DNA of 64,000 nt from Cheiracanthium punctorium (taxonomy: Eukaryota > Arthropoda > Arachnida > Araneae > Cheiracanthiidae): NCBI GenBank assembly GCA_038373885.1, contig JAWZYV010015814.1, positions 868,001 through 932,000 on the forward strand, read 5' to 3'. The translations under genes were made by a program, and so were the position numbers. Shown piece after piece: positions 34,536 through 44,811 of this stretch. The notes under the pieces were generated by a model that did no database searches, had not been told where the DNA came from, and saw only the letters and a list, made by a program, of their open reading frames with translations. How positions within the stretch are numbered: the stretch's first letter is position 1; each line of letters begins with the position of its first letter.

Positions 34536-34928
34536 ACGTCGCTTTTTTGGGTTACATTTTTCAGACAATTTTCAATAAAGGGGGTGAGAGAAAAAATGAC
34601 ATAGTCATTAATATATACACACGACTTCTCTTGAAACACATACACAAGTATTTTAGACAGCTACAAACATCCCTCAAACTATTTGAAACAGGGCCTGATT
34701 ACCGAAAAGGCTCGGGAAGCTTGAGCTTCCCCCTCAGAATTTGAAGGGGGCTCCAAAAATGACTGAAAAATTGCAATAACAATTCAAAATTTTGGTTTTT
34801 AAATGACCTTTTAAGTTACGACAAAAAAATTCTTAATGAAGAGAAGTGGAAAGCTATTTTTAAGGTTTTTTTTAGAAGTCTTGATACTTCAAGTCGCGAC
34901 AATTCTAAAGTGGTTCAGTTCGCGATCG

Positions 34929-35003
34929 ATATCTTTGCCTGGGACATCTGCTCCAGTTGAGAGAATTTTTTCTGACATGGGGAACATTGGGTCGGCAGAG
35001 TAG
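34929..35003 (+). pseudogene. hAT transposase C-terminal dimerisation motif, broken
   Basis: The plus frame reads ISLPGTSAPVERIFSDMGN followed by IGSAE and a stop. TSAPVERIFS is the signature of the hAT family C-terminal dimerisation region, which normally continues with an R..L....N pattern. After a one-base frame change the next codons give SLSLCNIKHHK, consistent with that continuation, so a frameshift and stop broke the gene here. The N-terminal zinc finger and catalytic part are absent from the flanking sequence. Confidence 0.85.
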
Positions 35004-35260
35004 CCTTTCGTTATGTAATATTAAACATCATAAATGTCAAAATTAATTCTGAACTTTCATGTTGTGATTCTCATGATGCCATCAAAACAAAGAATTCCTG
35101 GAAAAAGCCATGTCGCCCCATGTCTAATAAAAAATATGACTCAATAAATAAAGTTTAATATTCCAGTAAGGTAATGTTTTGAGCTTACTTTTAATTTCAA
35201 AAATACTGTAAAATCTCGTTACAATGAACTAAACTATTATGAAGATTAATGACTAAAATA

Positions 35261-35850
35261 TTAGGTTGTAACGAAAGTTTCCCGCCACCATAAACATCGT
35301 CAGTAAACAGTTTGCGTTGGCTGAAAAAACACTCAAAATACTGGTGTTAAACGATAAAGTAATTAAAAAACTTTGTAAAAAACACACATAAGAAGTAAAA
35401 GGAAAGAGGATACGCGTTTCGTTCAAAAATTTTTGAACAAAACGCGTATCCTCTTTCCTTTTACTTCTTATGTGTGTTTTTTACAAAGTTTTTTAGTTTG
35501 CGTTGGCGTATTGGCTCCTATTTTGTCAAACGATTTTTGGCATTTGAAAGAAAGAGACTTACTTTATAACTCTGTGCTATGAAATCTGTAAAAAAATATA
35601 GTTATCATTGAGTACAAGGTGTGTCAAATGGAACTATCACTCTAGAGGATTAGAACCATCTTTTACTTCCAGTTGTGTTGCAAAAAGTCAGCTACAGAAT
35701 ATCAACGAATAATGAGTACAGCTTTAAATACTATTGTTGCATCACGTGACACTGTGCAGGTTTGGTACCGAAAGTTCAAAAAGAGTTATCTAAGGAGTTA
35801 GAAGTTAGTTTTACAAGCAGATTTGGCGGAAAACTTTCGTTACAACCTGA
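35261..35850 (+). mobile_element. mariner-type relic, TA-flanked
   Basis: Left end TTAGGTTGTAACGAAAGTTT, right end read inward TCAGGTTGTAACGAAAGTTT, flanked by TA on both sides. The inverted repeat is about 27 bp with few mismatches. At about 35690-35800, decayed codons give DTVQVWYRKFKKS, which resembles the second helix-turn-helix of mariner transposases (TV.RW..KF). The rest of the transposase is gone. Inserted in the hAT relic 34689-36074, hence younger than it. Confidence 0.8.
35364..35495. repeat. Near-perfect palindrome, 66-bp arms, no spacer
   Basis: The arms meet at 35429/35430 in TTCAAAAATTTTTGAA and extend to TAAAAAACTTTG / CAAAGTTTTTTA. I find a single mismatch in 66 pairs (CGCGTTTCG against CGCGTTTTG). 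It sits inside the mariner relic and is not part of mariner structure; the phrase TTTGCGTTGGC occurs on both sides of it (about 35311 and 35497). Confidence 0.95.
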
Positions 35851-36082
35851 TATTTTTATCAAAGGAAAATTTCAGATTAAAGAGTAAAATATTTTTATCA
35901 AAGGAAATGATTAGAAATAATTAAATCAATGAAATTTTCATTTCAACGAATAAAATATTTTTATGAAAAAAATCATTAAAATTTTTCTTTTCCCAAACAA
36001 AAAAAGGAAGGTTGGGGGGGGGGGGACGAAATGAGACTGAGCTTCCCTTTACTTCAGAGGTTAATTGGGCCCTGGTTTTAAA

Positions 36083-36801
36083 CCATTCCCTAACTTATAT
36101 ATTACCATTTCCCAGATGAAGTCACGAATAAATGAATGTTGGCGTTTCTTACTGTTGGCAAAAAAGTGTGGCAAAGTATTGTAGCGGGCGAGGAGTGTTC
36201 ATTATTTTATTTAAAAAGTTGTAACCAATAATCAGACATCACAAGATCGTTAAGTGCATCACGAGATGCAATGGGATTACGATAATGTTTAATGCGATTG
36301 TGTTAGCATTTAAATAATGGTGATGCCATATGGTTTCGAAATGACGTCGGAAGCATCCCAACTAACTTTCATCACTGGATGTTCCGTTTCGACGAATAGA
36401 ATAGCGGTGATGTCGTTTTGACCTTAATAACAATGCTGACCTGTTCTTCCCCATTGCCCCCGGATGCCAGGCTGATGTAACATAAAAGGAAGATCTTGAC
36501 CCAAACAAAATAAGATGTTTAGCTACGATGCATTTTTCGAAACTATAAAACTTTTAATCGAAATAGTTAAATAAAATGGTAACTGACATGTCTAATGCAA
36601 ATCTATTTTTAACATCTTTCTGTAAAATTGAATTTGTATCTGTGGTTTTGGTTATTCTATCTGTTTCTAATCTAATCTATCCGCTAATTCGTCTAATCTA
36701 ATTTGGTTAATCTATTTGTTAACATAAATTTGTTGCAGAGAAACATAGGGGCTATTTCTATGTACTATACAATGGTTCCTATTGAAAATGTTCCACGTAA
36801 C
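36083..36801. other. DNA without recognisable gene
   Basis: Unique A+T-rich sequence with a few CpG sites near 36380. Nothing to annotate. Confidence 0.5.
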
Positions 36802-36867
36802 ATTTATAGTTCTTTTACAAGAGCACACGAATATTCTTTTGTGTTTCACTGTAAAAGAACTATAAAT
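36802..36867. repeat. 66-nt hairpin, perfect 18-bp outer stem
   Basis: ATTTATAGTTCTTTTACA pairs with TGTAAAAGAACTATAAAT; inside, CACACGAA can pair with TTTTGTGT, leaving a small loop. Size and shape resemble a miRNA precursor, but the arm TGTAAAAGAACTATA recurs at about 36977, which points to a small repeat family. Both strands are open over about 60-70 codons, an artefact of symmetry. Confidence 0.7.
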
Positions 36868-38305
36868 GCTATTTACAGTACTTTTAATGGAGGACACCCT
36901 TTCTTAAAACGTAGCGTATGTTAATTTGCTTTGTTTGAAATAAATTAATGCTAGAAGTTATTTTGTGCGTTCCTGTAAAAGAACTATAGATGCTTCTTAC
37001 ATTATTTTAAGTAAATGGCATAGCATGCATAAATAACATTAATTGCATGACAATCATATTTACAGCAGTCAGGGCACGGACAGACAGACAGACGGATAGG
37101 TACACCGATAAACAAGTACACTGGAAAACATAATAATTTCTTAGAGAGTATAAAAGAAATGAAAGAAAGACTCACACATCAATAGAAAACATAACTATGT
37201 TTATCAACATAATCTCCACTTTAAGGTGTCTAAAATTGAGCTAATTACGTTTTATAACACATTAGTGTTGCTTACGCAGAGTTTTAAAGCTAACGAAAAG
37301 GCGCCCACACTTTTAAAACAACTTTAAAGCTCTTATTCAAGATATTTAAGGCCAACAACAGCAACAAAAAAATCATTTTTACAATCACCATAATGAGCTG
37401 AAAGACGAGTAATTAAGAGCAAACATCGCCAGAATTATTTTCCGAGCTGTCACCGTAAGCAGAATTAAGCTGTCACATTTCCCTAAATTTGAGCTGCTTA
37501 TTAGTGGAGAAAATGAATTCAAAATTTGCTCCGAAATTCACCAAATCTCTAGACAATTTTTTTTTTAATTTTAAATGTTTTTAACAGCTTACGTAAAACC
37601 TAAAAGAAAGGGGAACAAGAAAAATTCTTCACGTCTTTTCTCTAATTAGGCTGTCATAGGGAAAACTTGAATTAAAATGTTTTGATTTTAAATACATAGA
37701 AAAGGGAGCTTTAAGAATGAATACTAATTAACGTCTGTACTAGATTCATCATTAGAATGGAACTCAGTTCTAATTACTTCAGAAATACAGTCATATAACG
37801 AATAGGTCTCCTTTTTTTTTATTACTAATTTGAAACCTTTTTCGGTGCAGCGAAAATTATATTAATGTTATGGTTGCCATAGTTTTGAAGAACGTTAACA
37901 AAAAATCGTCATTTATTTCATGGGTATTAGCGGATTTTTAACCCTCCAATAAAGTTAAAAAGTGGTTTTGATTTTGGCTTGTCTTTTGACCAAAATCCGT
38001 CAATTTGTCCACGTAAATATGTACAGATTGCCATGAAATTTATACAGGGTATCCCAAAAAGATTTTAACACGGCAATTACAATTATTCATCCGGGATAAG
38101 CGGGGAACGTGAATTGAAAAAATAAATAAAAAATGTGGGCGATTTTTGTGGGCAAGGGGGACGACGGGACGATCGCCCTCACCTTGCGCGTACTTAAACC
38201 CACTATTGAATCCAAGTTTACCCTTTTCGCTCTCATCGTTAAAAAGACCCAGAACTCGAGAAGACTCTCCCTTCTCTGACCGATGTTGCTCCCCAGAATG
38301 GTTCT
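36868..38305. other. A+T-rich DNA without recognisable gene
   Basis: GACAGACAGACAGACGG short repeat near 37080. TTAACCCTCCAATAAAG at 37938 and ACAGGGTATCCCAAAAA at 38044 look like single transposon ends. At 38225-38290 a G+C-richer patch is an inverted relative of the 155-bp repeat at 38902. Confidence 0.45.
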
Positions 38306-38893
38306 TTAACCTTTAACGCGCAGTGTTCCCGCTCTGGCAACACCCAACTCTGACGTTTTGACTGTTGCCAGTCACGAAGAATAGATTGGATTTCTATAAA
38401 AATAGTTGCGGGTGACATATCTCCGCGAGAATCCTTTACTTTTTAGAACGTCCATTCCCGTAAAAAAGGTCACGATTATTCTTAACAGCACTGACATCTG
38501 CTGAAAAATGGAAGAATGCCAGAACGGCTGGATAGATTGACCAATGCTGAAAAAAGGGCAGCCGTTGCCATCGCTCGACTTAACGACCAGCAAGATGGCG
38601 GACGATCGAAACGTTCATCGCGTGCCACAGATCTAGAGACCCTTTTTTGACGCAGCCAGCTGTTGTCGACGACGAATTGTCTGTGTCACTTGACCGATCG
38701 AAACGTTCATCGCGTGCCACAGATCTAGAGACCCTTTTTTGACAACAGCTGGCTGCGTCAAAAAAGGGTCTCTAGATCTGTGGCACGCGATGAACGTTTC
38801 GATCGTCCGCCATCTTGCTGGTAGTTAAGTCGAGCGATGGCAACGGCTGCCCTTTTTTCAGCATTGGGAAAGGGTTGCGCCTCAAAGGGTTAA
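38306..38893. mobile_element. piggyBac-type foldback MITE (B end / A end) with filler
   Basis: TTAACCTTTAACGCGCAGTG (B end) to GCGCCTCAAAGGGTTAA (A end). The arms with CAAGATGGCGGACGATCG and its mirror are long and nearly identical. The centre is rearranged: part of the left arm (CGATCGAAACGTTCATCGCG through AGACCC) is present twice, separated by a 24-bp insert at 38671-38694. No coding capacity; open frames here are arm palindromes. Confidence 0.88.
38671..38694. other. 24-bp filler copied from 39825-39848
   Basis: GACGAATTGTCTGTGTCACT plus TGAC is the exact reverse complement of 39825-39848, 1.15 kb downstream in non-repeat, CpG-rich sequence. No other MITE copy in the window has it. Confidence 0.85.
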
Positions 38894-38901
38894 AAGGTCT
38901 T

Positions 38902-39118
38902 CATCGGTCAAAGAAGGAGAGTCTTCTCCGTTGGGTCTTTTCCAATGATGAGAGCGAACAGAATGGCTCTTTGAACGCTCCACAGGAACCCAGCGATTGC
39001 ACAAGCGCTAGACTGGGCTCCAGCGGATCGTTCAAAAAGAATGCTCTGGCCAGCAACATCGGTCAAAGAAGGAGAATCGTCTCTCTTTTGCATCTTTTCC
39101 ATGATGCGAGCGAACAGG
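38902..39118. repeat. Duplicated ~155-bp unit, partial second copy
   Basis: CATCGGTCAAAGAAGGAGA occurs at 38902 and 39057 (155 bp apart), each followed by TCTTTTCCA.TGATG.GAGCGAACAG. An inverted, shorter relative lies at about 38225-38280. The end of the second copy joins a TTAA and a C-type MITE terminus exactly as at 1372-1410. Confidence 0.7.
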
Positions 39119-39452
39119 TTAACCCTTTCACGCGTGGTGGTTGCCTCGTGAAACCACCTTATTTCAACGCTTTCACTGCTAGTCGCAAAAAAAAAAAAAA
39201 TAGTTAAATGGTCCTAACGCTGAAAACGTGCAGTCGTTGCCATCGATCCATTTAACCATGCTGTGCGACCGCGCAGCCAGCTGTGTCAAAAAACAGCTTT
39301 AGGTCTGTGGCGGCAGATGGGCGATCGATCGACAGCCATGTTGTTGGTAATTAAATGGATCGATGACAACGGCTGCACTTTTTCAGCGTTGGGAAGTCTA
39401 TCCAGTGGGTCTCTTATCACGACGTGAAAATGCTTTCGCTTCAAATTCTTAA
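39119..39452. mobile_element. piggyBac-type MITE, second subfamily (C end)
   Basis: TTAACCCTTTCACGCGTGG (C end) at the left; the right end GCTTCAAATTCTTAA is decayed. Arms carry CAGATGGGCGATCGATCG and ATGTTGTTGGTAATTAAATG, matching the right half of 973-1379 in the opposite orientation. Central hairpin GCGACCGCGCAGCCAGCTGTG. Confidence 0.75.
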
Positions 39453-39539
39453 ACACGTGTTTAAAACTGAAGAAGTAAAAAAAAAAGGGGGGGGAGGGGA
39501 GGAGAGAGACCTACTCTAACAATATGCCTCGTCATAGTT

Positions 39540-39910
39540 ATCGCCTCTGCTGAATGAAACTTCTGGGCAGACAGTCAGAGAAGCCAAAATCTACTGGACT
39601 TCGTCGCGCGTCTACATCGGGCGGGGCGATCATTCGGCCAGACATGGCAACCCTTCCCTCCTCAAATCATCTCGAGCATGGAAGATGGCGTCCAGATGGA
39701 GAGATGAAAGCCGCTATGTATATCAGCAGCAGCAGCATCCCAAACAACATCTGCATCTCGGATGTCACCGTTCATTTATTTAAATTGGGCTCCGTTGGAG
39801 AGCTAGCTGGCTCATCCCACGGTAGTCAAGTGACACAGACAATTCGTCTCCGCAAATTGGACAGAGCGACAGTGAGAGATGAAGGGAAAATGATGGAGAT
39901 TGGTTTACAG
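39540..39910 (+). promoter_or_regulatory. CpG-rich block with GC box and YY1-like motif
   Basis: About 370 bp clearly richer in G+C and CpG than its surroundings and not part of any repeat I can trace. It holds GGGCGGGGC (about 39620), an Sp1-type GC box, and about 65 bp downstream GGAAGATGGCGTCC, close to the YY1 consensus AAGATGGCGGC in the orientation usual just downstream of start sites. A plus frame of 143 codons (39554-39985) crosses the block but ends in poly-F from a T-run and resembles nothing known. Promoter or 5'-exon is an inference; no strong donor was found. Confidence 0.3.
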
Positions 39911-40559
39911 GGCGGAAAAAATAGTAATATGCAAAAAAAAGATTTTTTTTTTTTTTTTTTTTTTTTTTGGGGCCAAGTTTGTTAGGAATCTCACTTTTGT
40001 TAGAAATCTCAGTGAGCAAGCTCTCCATGAGCGTCCCCAACTTATAGGGACTTTCATCGACCCACCAATTTCTAGTTATAGAATGTACTAAGACATAAAT
40101 GCCTTCTTCATCCCAGAAAAAAAAGGGGACTTTTAAAAATAAATAAGAATAGTATGGACATCTTTTAACCAAGTTTGCAAGGAATGGACCACGCACCTGC
40201 ACCTTCAGAATTTTAAGGTTTTGGTATGGCCAACTCCCATCTGTAACTGCTTTCCAAGATTGTTCATTGTTGATACTTCCTTTCTTTCCCTCCTTCTTCT
40301 TTTTTTTTTGGGGGGGGGGGATTAAAAGCGGATTTTTTAGGGAACTTAAAACATCGTAGAATTAATTATATTTAACCATGGGTCTCAACACCCCCCCTCC
40401 TAAAAAAGCATCTTTGATATCTACAATAATCCAGTCAAATAAATCTACCTTAAAATGGATATGAGTACATGACTGGAACCTCAATCCCCTCTCCTCCCTT
40501 CTAATAATTTCGAAAAGCTTAGACTCCTGACTTACAGCATTTTTTTCTATGATCTAGTG
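39911..40559. other. DNA without recognisable gene
   Basis: T-run at 39943-39968, G-run at about 40310-40320. Nothing coding. Confidence 0.5.
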
Positions 40560-40683
40560 CAGTAGTTCTCAATCTTTTACGGCTCTCGAACCCCTTAGAA
40601 AACCTAAAAAGGCTGGCAAGCCCCTTGCGTAGTCTTTATATAAAAGTATGCTATTTTTGTGAACTACCAGTTTGGAACCAATG
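40560..40683. mobile_element. Short hAT/Charlie-type MITE
   Basis: Begins CAGTAGTTCTCAATCTTTT and ends CAGTTTGGAACCAATG. Flanks ATCTAGTG (40552-40559) and ATCTAGTA (40684-40691) match at 7 of 8. The GAACCCCTTAG stretch inside is typical of such ends. Confidence 0.7.
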
Positions 40684-40916
40684 ATCTAGTAAAATTTAAA
40701 TAAATATACTTAAAACATTCGTTATCTTCCTGAAAAACATAATCTCGCAAAATAAAATGCAACTGAAACATAGGTAAATTCATCCTTTTGTTTATCTGGA
40801 CAATCTAGTAAACTTTCTTATTTCTAACAAGTCCGAAAGAATAAGCAGAATAATTGTTGTTCACTGTTGGTAAGCATAAAACTGTTTTGTTACTTCGTGG
40901 ATTTATTTGTATCTAC

Positions 40917-41435
40917 TTAACCCTTTGAGGCGCAACCCTTTCCCAATGCTGAAAAAAGAGCAGTCGTTGCCATCGCTCGACTTAACTACCAGCAAGATGG
41001 CGGACAATCGAAACGTTCATGCGCGTGCCACAGATCTAGAGACCCTTTTTGACGACAGCTGGCTGTGCCGCGCACAGCCAGCTGCGTCAAAAAAGGGTCT
41101 CTAGATCTGTGGCACGCGATGAACGTTTCGATCGTCCGCCATCTTGCTGGTAGTTAAGTCGAGCGATGGCAACGGCTGCCCTTTTTTCAGCATTGGGCAA
41201 TCTATGCAGCTGTTCTCGCATTCTTCCATTTTTTCAGCAGATGTCAGTGCTGTTTAAAAATAATCGTGACCATTTATTTACGGAAAATGACGCGCTAAGA
41301 AGTAAAGGATTCTCGTGGAGCTATGTCACCCGCAACCATTTTATAGAAATAAAATTTATTCTTCGTGACTGGCAACAGTTAAAACGTCAGAGTTTGGTGA
41401 TTCCAGAGCGGGATTACTGCACGTTAAAGGGTTAA
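40917..41435. mobile_element. piggyBac-type foldback MITE (A end / B end), near complete
   Basis: TTAACCCTTTGAGGCGCAAC to GCACGTTAAAGGGTTAA, TTAA at both sides. Left and right arms of about 110 bp mirror each other around GGCTGTGCCGCGCACAGCC; each arm has CAAGATGGCGGAC. The B-type tail (CAGCAGATGTCAGTGCTG, GGATTCTCGTGG, GACTGGCAACAG) follows the right arm. This is the best copy to define the family. Confidence 0.92.
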
Positions 41436-42804
41436 AAATAATTCCAGAAACTCGACTCCACTCTATATGATTATGCATAAAATGCACATATGAAAAAACA
41501 AGTTTGGTGAAACAGGATTAAATTAAAGCAGTTAGGAAACATGACCTATTATGCTCTAAAAATTGCTTCAAGTCTCTAGCGTGCACAGAACTATTTTAAG
41601 GGGAGGAACGTCCTTTTCCCTTTTTTTATTTCTCAATTTTAATCTTGAACTCGGGTTTAACCTCCTCTCTCGAATCGTTGCATGTATGCAAACGGAGAAG
41701 ATGCCCTTTTGTACCGAACGTTGTTTCTGAGCATGGGCCTTTGAATAATCCGATGGGATCCCGGAAGCATGCTCATGCTCAGCCCTTTATGGGAGGGAAA
41801 GCAGCGTTGGCACACAAAACGAAATCTTCATTCTCAGGGTTTTGCAACGACGGGAGTGAATAGACGTGGACAGTTAAACCTGGGTTCATTCGACAACACT
41901 CCTGTTCTTTTACGTATGCAACTGCCTGAATTATACGGAGTGAAAGCAACACATCACATTTATCCCTTCTTCTACATGCCGTATTAAAAGACAGGGCCCG
42001 TCAACAAAAATCTCCATCTTTGTGGAAAAGCCGAAGTTTATCGCGTAACATGCGCGCTACGTTATAATCATTTCACGGTCCGCGATACGGTAAGTGAACA
42101 AATCTGATAATAAATATGACGTAACGAGCTGATAGGAACACGTTTATTCCGGCTTATTGTAAGGGATTCGGTAATTAAAAGATAAAGTGGACTTGGTACT
42201 TAGTTTTTTTTTTCTTTTTAAATCGCAAAGTGCAATTTAAGCATAAGCGTCGTTTTCATCCAGCCTTACAAAAAAGACCACCTATTTCATAAAGCAATTA
42301 AGCGTTCGTATCGCTCTATGCACAACTTCGTCACTATTTTCATACAATGGTTAACCCTACATAAAATTCAGTCTAATGAAGCTGGGTTGAAGGAAATATC
42401 GCTGAAATCTCTATTTAATTTTGTTCTTATGTTTTTAATTGAAACATAACCATGGTGAAACTAAGATGTAGCTGTTTGTAGCCCATCGAATTCATAAGTT
42501 CGTACCGAATATTTGAAGTAACGTCGAATTATTATTTTTAACAGTGTATTTTTAATTAAACTGAATTTTTTTCTCGAATCCAAATACAAACATATTCGGG
42601 ATATAACTACATTTATAATAACATTTAAGAGATATCTGACAAATGTTTCGTATTTTTTATTACAGAAAAGAGCTGAAATTTTGTAAAATAAACCAGAAAA
42701 AGTTTTTTTTTTTAATAAAAAAAAAATAAATAAAAGAAGAAGAAGCCAATATAAGCACGTTGAGTATAATATACTAAAGTAAAAATTTATACTGTTACTA
42801 TTAC
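41436..42804. other. DNA without recognised gene; two weak frames at 41645-41987
   Basis: Two overlapping plus frames of 72 codons lie in a slightly G+C-richer patch (41640-42000). One ends LPELYGVKATHHIYPFF and the other is rich in H, K and S; no family is recognised. The rest is A+T-rich. A 130-codon minus frame (42461-42853) starts inside a MITE and is compositional. Confidence 0.3.
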
Positions 42805-42946
42805 CAGACGCGTAGCCAGGAAAATTTTTCGGGGGGGGGGGGGATATGAACATATATTTGTATAAATAGACGGAATTTCATCACTAATCCAAAAATTTCG
42901 GGGGAAGATATATCCCGATATCCCCCCACCCCTGGCTACGCCCCTG
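42805..42946. mobile_element. hAT-type MITE, family B (reverse)
   Basis: CAGACGCGTAGCCAGG to CCTGGCTACGCCCCTG with perfect 8-bp flanks ACTATTAC (42797-42804, 42947-42954). The interior matches 16139-16315 in reverse. Confidence 0.92.
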
Positions 42947-42954
42947 ACTATTAC

Positions 42955-44644
42955 TACTCAGCATTCAGTTTCATTGCACAATTAAAATAAATGCATACAC
43001 ATTCATTAATAATACAGGCACAGTAAATTTTGTTTTAAGCACTCACAAACATATACCATATGCAAAATTGTCTTACCATAATTTTCTATGATAAAACTTT
43101 CTTTTCAAGGTTAACCTACCTAAAAGAAAAAAACAAACATATACTCGTATGTAATATATTGCTATGAAACATAATAAAAACATTAAACAAATGTTTAGAA
43201 CGATATTTTTAAAACAAAATTAAGTTATACTCTTGAAACATTATACAAATACCGCTATGAAATACGAATTATTTTATTTGACCACAAAAAGAGGAGCAAT
43301 TATGACACACGCTCGTTTCAATATTGACCATATACTCAGTACAAAATAGATAATATCAACAGCTAAATAAGAAAGGATAGTTTGCATCATGGAATTTGCT
43401 AAGTATTTGCACTATAAGCTTGTACGTGCTTCACTGAAAAGATATACACCCACTCAAAGAAGCCTTCGAATGTAAGATAAATGTCCCATATTGATTTCTG
43501 ATATAACAGATTATTTTCATAAAACAGAATCAGTTACTACAAGGTATGGGTCACCAAATATCTTGTTCAAATAAGGTGGTTTCATGGCGGAACCACCTAG
43601 CGTCAAAGGGTTGAGTTAAGCGTTTTGTCGGGGGGGAGGGGACTGCTGTTGAAGTATTCATTGAATGGGCACCAGAAAATTGTCTTTTACTTTACGTTAG
43701 AATTTTTTTTTTGAGTGAATTGATCAACTTAAAACAATTGTCAGTCATTGTATAAAACTCATAGTTTGCATTCGTAAATTATCGCCGAAATTCATTAAGG
43801 GCTGTGCGATTTGGGAGGACTTGTAACTTTTAAAATGCAATAATGAACAAACTAGAATCGTAATATCAAAATGAATTTTCAGAATATTAAGTAAAATAAA
43901 ACTTAAGAGGAATGATACATAAATCTTCTGTGTGGTTGAGCAGAATACTGTTTACTGGTCTTCAGTTTTCACTGCAATATGCTTGTGTTTTTGGTAACTA
44001 ACACACGCAAACTATAAACAATTTTTCAAAGTGCGAAAACTCTAATATTACTTGAAAGGTTCCGTTGAAATTTGATTGTCTTTGAATTGCTTTTATTTTT
44101 ATCCAAATTTTATATATATTTATATATAATTTTCTGAATTCAGCAGGTAGAATGAGCAATTTACCAAAAGGGAAGGCCTCTCCCCCCACTCCCCCTTTAG
44201 TTTTAATCTAGAGTCCCTGGTTTAACCTGTTTTCTTCCGTTATGTGATAATCTGCTAGATCTGCTCAGCCTTACTTCCTAGCCCGATCACTGGTCTTTGG
44301 ATGCTGTACTGGGAATCTTCTGATAAACACAAAAGTTTAATAGAATTACAAAGTGGGGCAAAATCAGAAAACTACCGCTCTTCCTTTAAGCTGCTTTTAA
44401 TTTGCCACCTAGGGCAGAGATTCCGCTGAGCGTGGTAAAAAGTTAAAACTGCCGCCACGTTTGTTCCCTGTTTCTTACACTTTAATTTCCTAGTGAATCT
44501 CGGCGAAAATGTTCTTAGTTGAATGAACGGTAAATATTTTTAAAATAAGTGTGAATTTTGTGAAACAAATACTCTGGGAAAAGATGTACAAATTGAAGAA
44601 ACTATTCCCCCCCCCCCCGACTACTAGTATTTAATCAGCCCCGA
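42955..44644. other. A+T-rich DNA; MITE scrap at 43572-43614
   Basis: AATAAGGTGGTTTCATGGCG to GCGTCAAAGGGTTGA is a fragment of the C end of the piggyBac-type MITE. The rest has no gene, RNA or repeat that I recognise. Confidence 0.5.
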
Positions 44645-44811
44645 CAGAACCGGCCCAAGGGGAGTGCGAATGTAGGCGATCGCATAAGGCCCCGCGCTTA
44701 TAGAGGCCCCGCTCTTGGGCTATTTTATTGCTATATCATAAGACATGATCGAGAAGAGGCCCCGCTCTTGCGCTTCGCCTGGGGCCCCGCACGCCCCTCG
44801 GGCCGTCTCTG
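44645..44811. mobile_element. hAT-like MITE, GGCCCC-rich
   Basis: Starts CAGAACCGGCCCAAGGGG and ends CCCCTCGGGCCGTCTCTG. GCCCCGA is present on both sides (7 bp shared). Internal AGGCCCCGCTCTTG occurs twice. Strikingly G+C-rich for this window. Confidence 0.7.

Larger units (their letters stand above)
34689..36074 (+). mobile_element. hAT element relic with nested mariner
   Basis: Begins CAGGGCCTGATTACCG and ends GGTTAATTGGGCCCTG, inverted ends of the CAGGGCC type. Flanks ATTTGAAA (34681-34688) and GTTTTAAA (36075-36082) match at 6 of 8 positions. Without the mariner at 35261-35850 it is about 800 bp. It contains a recognisable piece of hAT transposase at 34929-35003, so this is a deleted autonomous copy rather than a pure MITE. 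Confidence 0.8.

Noticed and set aside
38815..39207. 130-codon plus frame at the MITE cluster
   Set aside because: Begins in the palindromic arm of a piggyBac-type MITE and crosses into a second MITE; similar frames appear in every copy of the arm.
39554..39985. 143-codon frame as a protein
   Set aside because: Ends in poly-Phe from a T-run and shows no family likeness; the underlying CpG-rich DNA is more interesting as a regulatory block.
42461..42853. 130-codon minus frame as a membrane protein
   Set aside because: Starts inside a hAT-type MITE; the hydrophobic stretch comes from A+T-rich codons.
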